Source of the DNA: Amorphochlora amoebiformis
Lineage: Eukaryota > Cercozoa > Chlorarachniophyceae
NCBI GenBank assembly: GCA_054601695.1
Contig: BAAHQB010000010.1
Span: 558,001 to 622,000, forward strand
Length of the DNA: 64,000 bases
Direction of reading: 5' to 3'
The notes beneath the pieces were generated by a model. It did not search any database and had not been told where the DNA came from. It was given only the letters and a program-made list of their open reading frames with translations. Position 1 is the stretch's first letter; each line of letters opens with the position of its first letter. Below are positions 1-45,871 of this stretch, piece after piece. The translations under genes were made by a program, and so were the position numbers.

Positions 1-74
1 ATATTACATGGTTATATATATTATATTACACATCTTTATATGTATATTACATATATTATATAATATATATGAAT

Positions 75-156
<82 letters not shown>

Positions 157-300
157 TTATATATACATATATATATATACATACATATATACACACAATA
201 TAATATATAATATATAACATGTAATATATAATATACATATACACATATACAAATACACAATACAACACACCTCCAAAAAAGAATGTACGTCACAGTCTCT
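1..300. repeat. TA/CA microsatellite block at window start
   Basis: Alternating TA and CA dinucleotide runs with no open exon-like island. The apparent ORFs are Tyr/Ile dipeptide translations of (TA)n. Probably intron or upstream sequence of the receptor-like gene. Confidence 0.8.
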
Positions 301-772
301 CCACTCCTAACCCTAACCTAACCCTAACCCTAGCTCGAACCCTAACCCTAACTCTAGCTCTAACCCTAACCGCGCCAGATTTGGGCGAAGCTGATTGCAT
401 CCTACAAGGTTACTTCGCGTCAATATTAACCCTAACCTCAACCCGAAAGATTCGAGTTGAATTTTTCGACGTCGTCAATTTCGACCCCAGCACTAATCTT
501 ATTTTTCCCACATTAATTCTAACCCTAACCCTAACCTTACCCCTAAGCCTAACCCTAACCCTAACCTCGGATTCGAATTGGGGTGCAGTTGGGGAGATTA
601 GGAATAGTTCGGGTAGGGTTAGGGTTTGGATGAGGGTTTGGGTTTGGGCTAGGGCTAGGATTAAGGCTCGAAATAAGATGATTCGTTAGGGTTAGGGTTA
701 GGGTTAGGGTTAGGTTAGGGTTAGGGTTAGGGTTAGGGTTAGGGTTAGGGTTGGGTTTGGGTTTGGGATGAG
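301..772. repeat. Telomere-type repeat block, both orientations
   Basis: CCCTAA repeats dominate 301-560 and TTAGGG repeats 603-772, giving an inverted arrangement. Two possible small exons lie inside. At 379-408, after CGCGCCAG and before gttact, the frame reads IWAKLIASYK. From 450, after CGAAAG, it continues in phase as IRVEFFDVVNFDPSTN. These could be upstream exons of the ligand-binding domain, but no convincing donor follows the second one. Confidence 0.5.
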
Positions 773-801
773 GTTTATATATATATACATATATATATGT
801 A

Positions 802-850
<49 letters not shown>

Positions 851-931
851 ATACGTATATGTATATGTATCTATTATGTAAAATAGATGTTTAAGATAAT
901 GCTCTGAATACATATCATATATGATAATATG

Positions 932-977
<46 letters not shown>

Positions 978-1029
978 CTGAATACTATGAACATGGATAT
1001 AATACAATTAGAATTTGTTTATGTGTTAG

Positions 1030-1062
1030 ACCATTTGTTTTGGGTTACGATTGGGTCGAGGA

Positions 1063-1064
<2 letters not shown>
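1030..1064 (+). CDS. Possible upstream exon of receptor-like gene
   Basis: A non-repeat island preceded by ttag and followed by gtatat. All three frames are open (one reads [11 protein letters not shown]), so the frame and even the coding status are unsure. It lies just upstream of the first secure exon of the receptor-like gene. Confidence 0.25.
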
Positions 1065-1094
<30 letters not shown>

Positions 1095-1131
1095 TGCAAT
1101 ATACATATATATATATATATATATATTTACA

Positions 1132-1222
<91 letters not shown>

Positions 1223-1227
1223 CACAG

Positions 1228-20756
<19,529 letters not shown>

Positions 20757-22283
20757 TCAAAGGCTCACAGCCGACGCACTGGTCGACCCAGTTGATACGG
20801 ACGTTAAGTCATCGCCAGATGATGAGCATGTGTCTAGGATATCGACAGGTGCGCGTTCAGCGTTCTCCGAGTCGACGATGCGTGTTACGAGCTCGTGAGT
20901 TTCATGGGTGACGACAAAACTGTGTGGATAACATTGTTACACTCACGTGGTAATTTGATTCTACTCAGTATAAGGGAGAGGGAGAGCAGCGGTACCCATC
21001 GATGCGAAGCCCCATGACATCGAGAAAAAGCATTAGACGCGGGTCCGTCACCAGAAACGCCCTAAAGTAACGGAAGCAAAGATTTTCTGATTTCTGGGTA
21101 TAGACCACGATTTGCACGCCACAAGCAAACCATAGGTGTTGAAGAACACAGAGACCATTCAACACACGCAGAAAACATTTCTTTTCGAACTCACCCGTTT
21201 CCGATATCTTCGGTGCCAGCGAACAGCCCATTGAACGGCGGTGTGACTCCATGGTCCACCATTTTCGTTGCTTGAGTCCTCTCTCCCACCGTCGCCGTTT
21301 CGCTCGGGGGCGTCCCTGCAGGCCGCGCAGAATGGACCGATTCGATGTTCTTAGACTCAAAGTTACTTCGGCTGATCACATTGTTCGAAAACGTAGTTTC
21401 CTCCTCGATTCTGACCCGTTTTTCGCCCCGAAACGCTCGATGGTCCTGCCCATCCTCGGAAGGGCTTGAACAGGAGTTGTAGGTCGAAGCAGATGTGCGT
21501 AGGCGGCGCTTGGGGGCGATGGGCATCGTCTCGCTGGGTTTTGGCTTCTTGTCGTTCTTGGGGTGTAGCTGACCGTGGGATTGACTCACCGATTGAGGGT
21601 ACCAACATGGGTTTAGGCAAAATCGCCTATGAAAAGTTTAATAAGGGTACTGTTTATTAAGTACTTAACCCAACATGTTTCCGAGAAACTAAAAAAACGC
21701 GTCGTCAGGGTGAGATTTAGGCAATCCTGAGCGTATGAATAGCCTTCACTGTCTTTCAACAAGGGTACCAAGCAATCAGTCTAAGTCTGTTAAACAATCG
21801 AGTTGCTCATTGTAATGATTCTCTGTTGATTCTTTCTAGGTGAAATCGCCCAGATTACTTTCAGCTTGCGGGCTCTTCTTTTATTTCCCCTAAAAAAAGC
21901 GAGAATGTTTGAAATTAAATATTAAAATGTGGTAATATTCGACATCACAACCCAGACAGTTCTATGATCGGACGCGTTTTGCTAATACGAAACGCCCACT
22001 GTAAAGATATTAGGTTCTTCAGGGCCAAAGACTATTACAGGTCTGATTTGCCCTTAAGATAGTATTAAAGGTCGAAAAACCACGCCTTTTTTTCGTTTTT
22101 CTTTTCCACAAAAATAATTTCTCGTTGCGCTTCGCTCGATCGCCGGGAAGGCCGCACAGCTCCGAACAATAATGGAACAACTTGCAGCAGCGATGAAGCA
22201 AAAGGACGAAAAAGCCGTCGACATGTAACCAATTTCTCATCCTCCCCCCCTCTCGATAATTTCCCCCTCTTTTTCGCGCTCAT
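20757..22283 (-). CDS. Compact basic, Ser-rich, probably nuclear protein
   Basis: Exons in transcript order: 22283-22230, 22180-22039, 21998-21989, 21889-21859, 21688-21675, 21626-21195, 21061-20996, 20919-20757. Phases match throughout; 912 nt, 303 residues, TGA stop at 20757-20759. It starts MSAKKRGKLSRGGEDEKL and carries several basic clusters (WKRKTKKRRG, NKRRARKLK, APKRRLRT) like nuclear localisation signals, then an acidic and Ser/Thr-rich half with KRVRIEEE. It ends SASAVSL. No domain recognised. Introns are short (40-170 nt) and free of TA or telomere repeats, unlike every neighbour. The 10-nt and 14-nt exons are the weakest parts. Plus-strand reading frames exist over the same bases, notably at 20771-20898 and 22151-22224; I prefer minus because it chains end to end. 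Confidence 0.55.
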
Positions 22284-22648
22284 GAAGTTGAAGGATGGCA
22301 GATTTATTGGCGTTTTTTGTGTGTGCGTTACTGCAGATGTCTGTCGGGACATGACGAGGAAGAATATACGTTAGCTTTTCGGCCGTGTAAGTGCCCTCAA
22401 CCCTCACTGCGCCGGACTCTGACCCGATATCTTTATCGCAGAGTGTACATTACATATATTTACGCATATATGGATATTTTTATATGTTTTTTTGCAATTT
22501 TACATATTTATATATTTAAATAGTTTGTATGCATGTATATATAATATTTGCTTCTCTAGCTCTCACTCTATATATATAACATATATATATATATATATGT
22601 ATATAAATGTATATATTTATATAAATACATACATAAGAATTAGAATGT

Positions 22649-22723
<75 letters not shown>

Positions 22724-22740
22724 TACAAATACTTGTGTTC

Positions 22741-22796
<56 letters not shown>

Positions 22797-23154
22797 ATAT
22801 ACGTATATATTATATAATATATATATATATATATATATGTGTATTATATAAATATATATAATATATATATATATATATAATATATAATATATACATATAT
22901 ATATATATGTGTGTGTATATATTATATAAATATATAATATATACATATATATGTATATATACACATATATATATATATATATATATGTGTGTATATATGT
23001 ATATAATATATAAATTATACAATATACCCTTTTATATACATATAATCATAAACATGTACAACATTCACATACTGATGTACATCCTCCAATTTGTGTACAA
23101 TATTTCGTCTTCCCCTTTCCATTATCACACCGCGCTGACTAGTGTTTCGTAGTA
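22284..23154. promoter_or_regulatory. Shared upstream region of divergent genes
   Basis: Lies between the start of the minus-strand basic protein and the start of the plus-strand ankyrin gene. It is non-repetitive to about 22460 and TA-rich from 22560 to 23030, then non-repetitive again. No clear TATA box can be told apart from the (TA)n. A role as a two-way promoter is inferred only from position. Confidence 0.3.
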
Positions 23155-35288
<12,134 letters not shown>

Positions 35289-35303
35289 TTTATCACGTAT
35301 ATA

Positions 35304-35337
<34 letters not shown>

Positions 35338-35549
35338 TATATATATATATATATATATACAGACATATCTATATATATATATATTATATATATATATATA
35401 TAATACCCTTTACACATAAATATATACACTCATCTGTAAGCCCTGGGCATAGATTCGAATCTGAAAGCTTTTTATTTTCTCGTCGAAAATTCTGGCAGCC
35501 CTATCATTGCTCTCTCTCCCTCTCTATCACTACTCTCTCTCTCTCTCTC

Positions 35550-35591
<42 letters not shown>

Positions 35592-35907
35592 CATTGCTCT
35601 CTCTCCCTCTATCACTGCTCTCTCTCTCTCTCTCTCTCTCCATATATATGTATATATATATACATATATATAATATATATATATGTATATATATATCCGA
35701 ATTCTTCTTTCAAAAACCGGAGCTGAAGGACCGTAGTGAGGTGCACGACTTTCTAATTTTAATTTAGTTTAGTGAAAAAAAAGGCGCCAACTGTGCTTGT
35801 ATAGCTTGTGTCGGAAGATTATTTTTCGCATTTTAATATCCGGTATGATCCAGATATGCACACTGTGACATGTCTATCTAGTCTATTTAATATATAAATC
35901 ATGATAG

Positions 35908-35955
<48 letters not shown>

Positions 35956-36290
35956 CTAGTATATATATGATAAATATGGTATGCACTGGATATATTTAGT
36001 ATAAATACATATATACATATATGTATGTATATATACATACATATTTATATTATATATATATATATATACATATATAGCATTAGTCTAGTTAGTAATAGTA
36101 ATCATAATTCTGGATGTCCAGAAGTTTGGATCATTGTATGATAGCTACGTACTACTAGTACTAGACTACTAGAGTAGCCTACCAGAGTGGCCTAGCACGA
36201 GTAGAATAGTTAGTACAGTAGTGTGATGGTATGAATTAATTCATTACATTGCTTCAATTCTTATATTTATATACTACAAATATGTATAAA

Positions 36291-36323
<33 letters not shown>

Positions 36324-36422
36324 ATATATGTATATATATATATATATACATATCTAGATATATATATATATATATAAAATTTAAGAATGTCAATGCTGCG
36401 AAGAATTTAATGTCCTATACGT
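35289..36422. other. Intergenic spacer, CTAG-rich in part
   Basis: TA and CT microsatellites to about 35690; an exon-like island at 35700-35768 (frame KPELKDRSEVHDFLI) with no phase partner; then a repeat-poor stretch from 35760 to 36270 rich in CTAG/ACTAG words, resembling 19.2-20.0 and 57.1-57.9 kb. Confidence 0.6.
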
Positions 36423-36625
36423 ATGATGACCCCAAATCGACCAAGCATTAGTCTAGACTACACGTGTGCCAAAAATGAGCTAGACGCAGCAGAACACACA
36501 GTTTTTGCCCTGGGGCTTAGCTTTTACCCTGTTTATATCAGTAATGTATTTTATATATATATATATATATTATGGGATACAATATACACTAGATACAGTA
36601 TAGAACGCACAAATATTAACATAAA

Positions 36626-36668
<43 letters not shown>

Positions 36669-36687
36669 TATAATATCTATATAGACA

Positions 36688-36728
<41 letters not shown>

Positions 36729-36780
36729 CAATATATATATATATATATATAAACATATCTATATATATGTACATTTATTA

Positions 36781-36819
<39 letters not shown>

Positions 36820-36941
36820 GCATATACATATGTAATATATGTAAATTTACATGCATACCTTTCTTTTCTTCTGGGCGTTTGCGCGAGCGGAACCCCATGT
36901 GTAATGTTCAAGGTAGGCTACAAGCCCTACACAGCACCTAC

Positions 36942-37000
<59 letters not shown>

Positions 37001-37196
37001 TATAATTAGATGTACTAAATGTATATAATTTTTTTTTAATAGAGGTACAATATATGTATACAATATATGTATATATATATATGTGTGTGTATATTTGTTC
37101 TCTTGAATGTAAGCAATGATCCCTACACAGCACCTATGTGTATGTATATATATGTATATATGTATACACATTATATTGTATTTTTGATATATATAC

Positions 37197-37253
<57 letters not shown>

Positions 37254-37692
37254 TATATACATATATATATATATATTTACATATACACATTTATCTATCT
37301 ATATATACACATACATATATACATATAAATATACAATACATTGTTAACACAACCGAAACCTACACCTTTAAATATAGTAACGGTAGTCATATTGCGGTAA
37401 GATCGAGCTAGATGAGAAGGCCAATAATGCTCAGAACCAATGGATTCCGAAGAAAGAAACGAAGAATAGGACGTATATGGCTACTGCACATAAGTTATTC
37501 ATAATCTCGTCATCATATTCCAAACGGACTTAAAACTAACCCTGGAGTACTATATCCCACTGCATTACCCGAGGTCATTGCCTACTGGTGTATCCACGGT
37601 GTATCGGATCGGTGAACTAACAATATATATATATATATATATAGATACATATATATATAATATATATATATATATATGTGTTTGTATAGTAC

Positions 37693-37723
<31 letters not shown>

Positions 37724-38227
37724 TTATTGAATGTATCCATGTATCTATGTCGAAATATATATTTATATATATTCATGCAATGTTATACATATATATATAT
37801 ATATGATATAGATATTATATACACATATAATATATAGAGATTTGCATACAGTTTTGATTGGGGTCAACGATGAATGAAAAGAATATATAGTGATACCACT
37901 AATAAAGTTTAGTTACTATTATTGATTTTAGTAATTAATACCAATGCAGGGCGTCTTCTGTAAACTTATATTTCTTCGAAGTCCTTAGGGGTTTTAGTAA
38001 CTTGTTACCAGGATATATATATATATATATATATTTATATAAAGAATATATATATATATATATATATATAAGGTGTACTGTTAGAATCGAATGTGGATGA
38101 GGCTAGGATTAAAGGGCTATGGTCAGGTTAGTCGAGTTTATACATTATTAGTCGAGTTTATACATTATTGTTCCACTCGAAAGGATTCACTGGAGACCGC
38201 GTTAGAGAGGAAAGCGCTGTGTGTATT

Positions 38228-38286
<59 letters not shown>

Positions 38287-38354
38287 TATATTAATGTATA
38301 CATATAAAATATATATATATATGTTTCTATTTATATATATATATATATATGTAT

Positions 38355-38429
<75 letters not shown>

Positions 38430-38731
38430 GTGTGTGTGTTTATATGTCTGTATATATACATATATATATATATATAATATATATATATTCCTTTTTAATA
38501 TTATCTGTTAGTAATACATCTAAATATATAAATATTATATATATGTATATATACACACATATATATATATATATTACATATACAATATATATACATATAT
38601 ATACACATATACATATACAAATATTATGCACACGCGCGTACACACATAATATATATACATGTATATATGTATATACATGTTTTACATATGCACATATATT
38701 TTCTCACATATATATATATATATACATATAT

Positions 38732-38764
<33 letters not shown>

Positions 38765-40135
38765 GTATAACATACGCATTTATATGTACCCAACCCTTAC
38801 TATGGAAGGCCAGATAGAGGGAAAAAGGAGTTAGAAGATAAAAAGTAGACAATTTCCAGAGAAGATAGATAGAAAAAAAAAGAAAAGAGAGGAAGAGAAC
38901 AACAACACGAAACAAAGAGCTAGAAGAAAGGAGAAACAGAAGCAAAAGACAGCGAGAGATCCGAGAGAGATCGCGAGAGAGACTGAGAGAGGCTAAGAAA
39001 AGCGTACACGAGCGTAAATAAATGCTGTGATTATGAACGTCAGGGAGCCTGGAGGGAGAGGTCAGATTAGAGAAGAGAGAGTGGAAGAGCTCTTTTTTTT
39101 TTCCCCTCTTGTGGGTGTGTGTGTGTGTGTGTGTATGTACATGTGTGTTCTCTATCAGTTGCCAGTATATGTCTGTTCTTGATCTTTATTTTCCATCTGT
39201 GTTCTCTACCCTCAACTCTCATTCTTCCCTTTCCTTTCCGCGTCCTCTCAATTCCTCTCTTCCTCGCTTCTTTCTCTTCCTCCGCGCTTTTTTTCCGTTT
39301 CTCTCTCTCTCTCTTTCTCTCTCTCTCTCCTCTCTCGCTCTCTCTCCTCTCTCGCTCTCTCTCCTCTCTCGCTCTCTCTCCTCTCTCGCTCTCTCTCCTC
39401 TCTCGCTCTCTCTCCTCTCTCGCTCTCTCTCCTCTCTCGCTCTCTCTCCTCTCTCGCTCTCTCTCCTCTCTCGCTCTCTCTCCTCTCTCGAAAGAGATGA
39501 GAATAAAAAGAGGGTAGGAGAGAGAAAGAGAGAGAGGGAGGAGAAAAGAGAAACATCAGAAGAAAGCGAGAAAGAGATATAGAGGAAAAAAAAAAAAGAT
39601 AATATAGACCTGATCCAATAACAAGTCACCGTAACTTCTTCAACAGTGCGACCTTCTTAGCTTGGACCCTTTTCTTAGGGTTAGCGTCAGGGTGATGGGT
39701 TAGGGTTAGGATTATATTCAGATTATTCAGCATGTTTTCGTCCGAGGACCATTGACTCGGTTAGGATTAGGGTTAAGCTTGGGTTAGGGTTTAGGTGGTA
39801 TATAAACACCTGCCCAGTTAAATCCTTTTCCCTCTCCCTTTTGGACTAGATCAGGTTAGGGTTAGGGTTAGGGTTAGGGTTAGGGTTAGGGATAGGTTTA
39901 GGGTTAGGGTTCGTTAGGGTTAGGCTAGGGTTATGGTTAGTAGTTTTCGGGCTCCTACCTTCGTATCTGCAATGCTTTTCAGATTTTTCTAATGGAATTA
40001 GGTTAGGGTTAGCGATGGGGTTAGGATTGGGGTTACTGGGGTTTGGATTAGGGTTAAGTGAGGGGTAGGGTTAGGCTTTGGACCGATGACTTCATGAGCT
40101 GAGCGGTAGGAAGAGGGCTATATATACATATATAT

Positions 40136-40195
<60 letters not shown>

Positions 40196-40214
40196 GTGTA
40201 TATATATATATATG

Positions 40215-40253
<39 letters not shown>

Positions 40254-40506
40254 GAATATATATATATGATATGGTACAGGATAGTGAATTATATACAATA
40301 AAATATAATGTAATAGATTTAATATCTTGGAGTACAATATCATATAGTATAATATTATATTGTATAATGTAATACAATATAAAATAATGTAATGTACACA
40401 CCAAAATATACATGATATATAATATAATCAATCAATTTATATGCAATATATACATATACATACATATATATGTATATATATAAATATACATATATATACA
40501 TATATG

Positions 40507-40540
<34 letters not shown>

Positions 40541-40564
40541 CTTGTGTGTGTGTGTGTGTATGTG

Positions 40565-40615
<51 letters not shown>

Positions 40616-40803
40616 TGTATATATATATATATATATATATAAATATACGCATATGTATATGTAAATATATAAAATATATATATTTAAATATATATATATA
40701 TATATATATGTATAATAATAATAATAATAGTATATATATGCATATATATAGTGTACATCTGAGTATATATTATGCATATACACATAATAAGCGAGAGACT
40801 TAG

Positions 40804-40839
<36 letters not shown>

Positions 40840-40914
40840 TAAATATATATATATATATATATATATATAGTGTATATCTAAATATATATTATGTATACAA
40901 CAAAGAAGCGATAT

Positions 40915-40957
<43 letters not shown>

Positions 40958-41088
40958 GTGTATCTAAATATATATTATATATATACACAATAAATAAGCG
41001 AGAGGCTTAGATTTGAAATAGGCTGGGGTATATGCATGTGTACGTGTTATATAATGTACACTCTGTATGTATATGTGTATGTATATAT

Positions 41089-41127
<39 letters not shown>

Positions 41128-41174
41128 ATATAATGTACGTGTATGACATATACATATGCACACAAACACACACA

Positions 41175-41229
<55 letters not shown>

Positions 41230-41380
41230 TTATATACATTGTACATTTATTATATATTTACATATTATATATGACATGACTCTTTACAAAGATATTTGTA
41301 TATATTGCGCATATAAAAGGATGTAGGTGTGTTCATACACAACATATACAATGTGTTTGCGCATTTATGAATATATACAC

Positions 41381-41434
<54 letters not shown>

Positions 41435-41860
41435 TATACACATATAATATTGTTATGCAAAAAAATATACCAATTACCAGTATTATGACCATATTCAATT
41501 ATTTATATAGAGGAGGGTGCCAGATGTATAAAGGGAGAGAAGGAAATACGTGGGAAAGGGGGCTCCTTCGCCATTGCCATTGCTTCTGAGTGCAACGCAA
41601 AATTCGTCAGAATTCTTGTCCAAAATCGATTTTACAAAGAATTCTTTGATCGTATGTATACTTCACCCCTAATCCAGTGAAACACACCCACAGGACAGAG
41701 AATAAAACATACTAAAGACAAGGAGATGTTCAACAGAGAGAGAAATGTAAATGCCCATTTTGTGGCTAAGGCGATTTGCCATAGAAATATTGGAGAGATA
41801 GAGGTAAATACGAAGCCATTTGGAACCGAAACCAAACCGAGGAGGCCCCGGAAAGGGTAA
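36423..41860 (+). CDS. Protein of unknown function, 220 residues in ten exons
   Basis: Exons: 36423-36540, 37114-37139, 37387-37493, 37950-37959, 38184-38218, 39608-39630, 39983-40001, 41011-41027, 41511-41651, 41694-41860 (TAA stop 41858-41860). The sum is 663 nt, in phase. Secure, strongly coding-like exons are the first ([20 protein letters not shown]), the third ([20 protein letters not shown]), the fifth ([11 protein letters not shown]) and the last two ([40 protein letters not shown]). The short ones, especially 10, 17, 19 and 23 nt, are chosen for phase and splice signals and may be wrong. No domain recognised; the C-terminus is basic (KPRRPRKG). It ends only 185 nt before the helicase start, so it could conceivably be an upstream part of that gene. 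Confidence 0.5.
39290..39490. repeat. CT tract with 19-bp unit
   Basis: About ten tandem units of CTCTCTCGCTCTCTCTC, very uniform, which suggests recent amplification. A/G-rich low-complexity sequence flanks it at 38810-39100 and 39490-39600. Confidence 0.9.
39670..40085. repeat. TTAGGG arrays
   Basis: Degenerate TTAGGG repeats on the sense strand, interrupted by the 45-bp dispersed element at 39717-39760 and by candidate exon 39983-40001, whose donor is itself gttaggg. Confidence 0.9.
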
Positions 41861-42045
41861 GAAGGCGTCGATTTCGGAACCACGGAATCCATTTGTTCCT
41901 GTGGAGGCTTGAAGTATGCCGACAAGATCTCCCGGAATCCCCGGTATTCGGAATCCAAAAAAGAGTTTAGGTTCCCCTATTTCTTGGGTAAATTTACCTT
42001 TTAAATTATGAAGCGAAATTTTCATTCCAAATTTTTCGGCCCACA
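41861..42045. other. Short intergenic interval before the helicase
   Basis: Free of microsatellites. A minus-strand frame is open across 41669-42046 and reads like protein in places (GEPKLFFGFRIPGIPGD), but I find no consistent minus-strand exon chain and the plus-strand exons on either side chain well. Confidence 0.4.
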
Positions 42046-42496
42046 ATGGCCCGGCCGCGCGGCCCAGATCGGTTCACCCGGACAGGATCTCCTCCTCTCC
42101 CCCTTCTGGCTCTGCTCCTCACTCTTGCTCCTGGGAAGAACCTTCACATAAGTGCATCCGCTGATATAGCGGAAAATTCGGGATATTTCGTTGAATTCTC
42201 CGAAAAGTCGAGAGTATTCCCACCCTTCTGGCGTTCACTGGCCGTGCTGAGGGGTGGATGGGGCGGTTCAAGAGGTTATGGTCCAAAGAGGAATTGGGAT
42301 GGATATAATGGTGGGGGGGGGAAGAAGGTGAGGCTCACAGGTACCCCGGGGGGGAGGGGGCTGGACGAGGGGTGGTTTGACCAGGTGTTTTTACATACTT
42401 CAAAACACATACACACATATACACACATATATATAATATATAATATATATATATATATATAATATATATATATATATACATATGTATATGTGTATA

Positions 42497-42558
<62 letters not shown>

Positions 42559-42621
42559 TGCATGTTTTATATATATTTTTATACATTTACACATATTTAT
42601 ATAAATATGCACGTATATGTA

Positions 42622-42664
<43 letters not shown>

Positions 42665-42910
42665 ATATATATTACATCCACATGCATTTTCATAAGGTTA
42701 TCCACGCACCGGCGATGGAGAACGTGGAAGCAGATGTGGCTCAGGATGGTCCGCAAACCCTAAGCCTAAACGCACCTCCTTCCTAGTCCTACACCCAAGC
42801 CCTGAAGTGTAACCTCAATGATAGACATGTCACTGGAGCGATTCGATTTGCCCGAAAAGATAAAGGTTGCTCTCAAGAGGCGTAATATCTCGGCACTGTT
42901 CCCCATTCAG
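42046..42910 (+). CDS. Helicase N-terminal region
   Basis: If translation starts at ATG 42046, the N-terminus is Arg-rich ([14 protein letters not shown]), then a hydrophobic stretch [15 protein letters not shown], then [16 protein letters not shown] with RGG-like spacing. The hydrophobic stretch could be a targeting signal, or just the pyrimidine tract of an acceptor (CTCCTCCTCTCCCCCTTCTG) if the true exon starts later. Next come exon 42697-42748 (acidic linker) and the helical [20 protein letters not shown] leading into the Q motif FPIQ at the end of exon 42825-42910. Confidence 0.6.
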
Positions 42911-43730
42911 GTTAATCTCAAAAGAGCCAAAACCATGTGTATATATATAAATGTACATACATACACATACATACATACATACACACACATATATACATAC
43001 ATACATATGATAAACCCCAGGCCCTAGCTTTCAATCCGGTACTAACCGGTAGTAACTGCATTGTCCGTGCACGCACAGGTAGCCAATTCTAACTCAAACT
43101 CTGCCCCTAACCTCATCCCTATCCCTGAAAAACCCCAAACCCAAATATCAACCAGGCTCCGGGAAATCTCTCGCGTTCGCCCTGCCCCTCGTCAAGATCC
43201 TCACCAATCCGAAAGAGAGCGAAATGATCAAGAAATCAAGAAATAATTACTCGCCTGCTCAGCTCCCCCGCGTCCTGATCCTAGCACCGACACGCGAGCT
43301 CGCCAAACAGCTTCTAGGCAAAAAAGATCACCATAACCCTAACCCTAACCCTAACCCTAACCCTAACCCTAATTCTAGGGGACTTCGAAAGCCTATCCGG
43401 CCATAAGTCTGCGAATGGTAACCAGCACATAACTGGGAATATTACATCACCCTAATCTCGCTGACCTTACTGTTATCTCAAGGCCTGCAGACGGTTTGTC
43501 TGTACGGTGGGGCGGAGATGGGTCCACAGGTAAAACAAGCTCAAACGGAGTCCTGACCCTAGCCCAGACCCTGCTCCTAACCCTCTAACCTACCCAAACC
43601 CATGCTCTTGACTAAGATGCCGGCCCTGTGATCATATGTCAGAGGATGGCGCTGAGAAGAGGCGTGGATATTGTTGTGGGTATGGAAGAATATCTTTTTA
43701 TTGCTGCTTATCAACCTTAGCTGTACGATA

Positions 43731-43776
<46 letters not shown>

Positions 43777-44313
43777 CATACATATATACATACAAATATT
43801 TACAAACATATACATACACATATATACATATATATATTACATATATATACATACATACAGATGTATGTATAAATGTATGTATAAATGTGTAAACATATTC
43901 ACATACATACACATATACACACACATACATATACATACATACATATACACATATAACATATATACACACACACATGTAGATGCATGCATGTACATAAGTA
44001 TATATATATATATATACATAAATATATATACATATATATATATATATTATATATACATACGCATATACATATATATATATATATACATATAGTATATATA
44101 CATATAATATAAATATACGCACATATACATATATCCTCGCATATACATACACACAGACACACATACACACATATACACATATAACTCTGAGTCTACTCCG
44201 ATTAGGGACGCCGGGGAGAGTTTTGGATATGCTTGATCGGAGGGTGAGTAATGAACATACTATATATACATACACACATACACACATATACACATATACA
44301 CATACATATTATA

Positions 44314-44362
<49 letters not shown>

Positions 44363-44536
44363 GGTGTATGTATATGGTATATATGTGTAAATATAACTTT
44401 AGATATAAATATATATATATATATACACACATATATATTAGACACATATATATACATACACATACATATATACATATATATACATACACATGTATGTATA
44501 TGATATGTACATGCACATATACATATACACACATAC

Positions 44537-44575
<39 letters not shown>

Positions 44576-44866
44576 CACATATACATACACACACATACGC
44601 ATACATATGTATACCTGCAAATAATATGTACGAAGTGAATGTGTTTTACATATACACATACATACACACATATATATACACATACATATATATATATATA
44701 TATATACATATATACACATACATACACACATACACATACATACACACACACATATATTCATATGTATACATATATTTATATACATTTGTATACACATATA
44801 ATTGATCCAACAATGTACAACTTACACAAACACACTCATATTATATTGCAATATACATATATATGA

Positions 44867-44908
<42 letters not shown>

Positions 44909-45316
44909 CAAAAATGAGAAACCCTATCCTCAGAAAGACACAAACAGACACTTCAGGAAAAAAAAAAAAAAAGTCGAAAAAAAAAAAGTAGTACTCTCAA
45001 AAAAAAACAAAAAAAAATCGGAAACTTTCAAAACCCAACCCTAACCCTATACCTGTTCTAGATACTTAAGCTCGAGGATATTAAGAGCATCGTTCTAGAC
45101 GAAGCCGATCAAATGCTAGACATGGGGTCTCTCTACGACACTCTCATCACACCATTATTATAAAATAATTTATAATGGTTGTTAATTGTATTATTGTTAT
45201 TAACGATTATTATTATTTCGGAGGTTTTTTTTTGCTTTTTTTGGGTCGGTTTGGGTGTTATTATTGTTTTTGTAGTATGTGTGTATATGTGTGTAAAGAT
45301 TCATGCATGCAGATGT

Positions 45317-45350
<34 letters not shown>

Positions 45351-45501
45351 TGTATAATTGTAAACGTATATTTAGAAGTATATAATATATAATATATTTA
45401 TGTATGCATTTATATATATATATATATATACATATATGTATGTATATATTTATATTACATATCCACGTACGTACACATATACACATTTAAACTTCATACA
45501 C

Positions 45502-45542
<41 letters not shown>

Positions 45543-45746
45543 TACATATATATATATATACGCGTATGTACATACATACACATACATACATCGATATACA
45601 CACATATACATGTACAAATATGCGCATATTAATACACATATACAGCGTATATCACGCATACACATATACGTACATACACACATTTATATATATTATTACA
45701 TTTATGTGCATGTATAATATACATTTGAAATCTTATGGAATGTTTA

Positions 45747-45787
<41 letters not shown>

Positions 45788-45823
45788 ACACACTTTCATA
45801 TGCAGCAAAAATATAAAACGCCG

Positions 45824-45871
<48 letters not shown>

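Noticed and set aside
20771-21068. Plus-strand continuation of the receptor-like gene (frames with ADALVDPVDTDVKSS and RKSIRRGSVTRNALK)
   Set aside because: Phase-compatible, but the minus strand of the same bases gives a complete eight-exon model ending at a stop, and a CTAG-rich spacer separates it from the rest of the gene.
22151-22224. Plus-strand exon with frame EQLAAAMKQKDEKAVD
   Set aside because: Poor acceptor with no pyrimidine tract and no phase partner downstream; the minus strand has a start codon, donor and good acceptor here. Not excluded.
36854-36895. Minus-strand start exon [13 protein letters not shown] with donor gtatgc
   Set aside because: No downstream minus-strand exon chains with it, and plus-strand exons lie on both sides.
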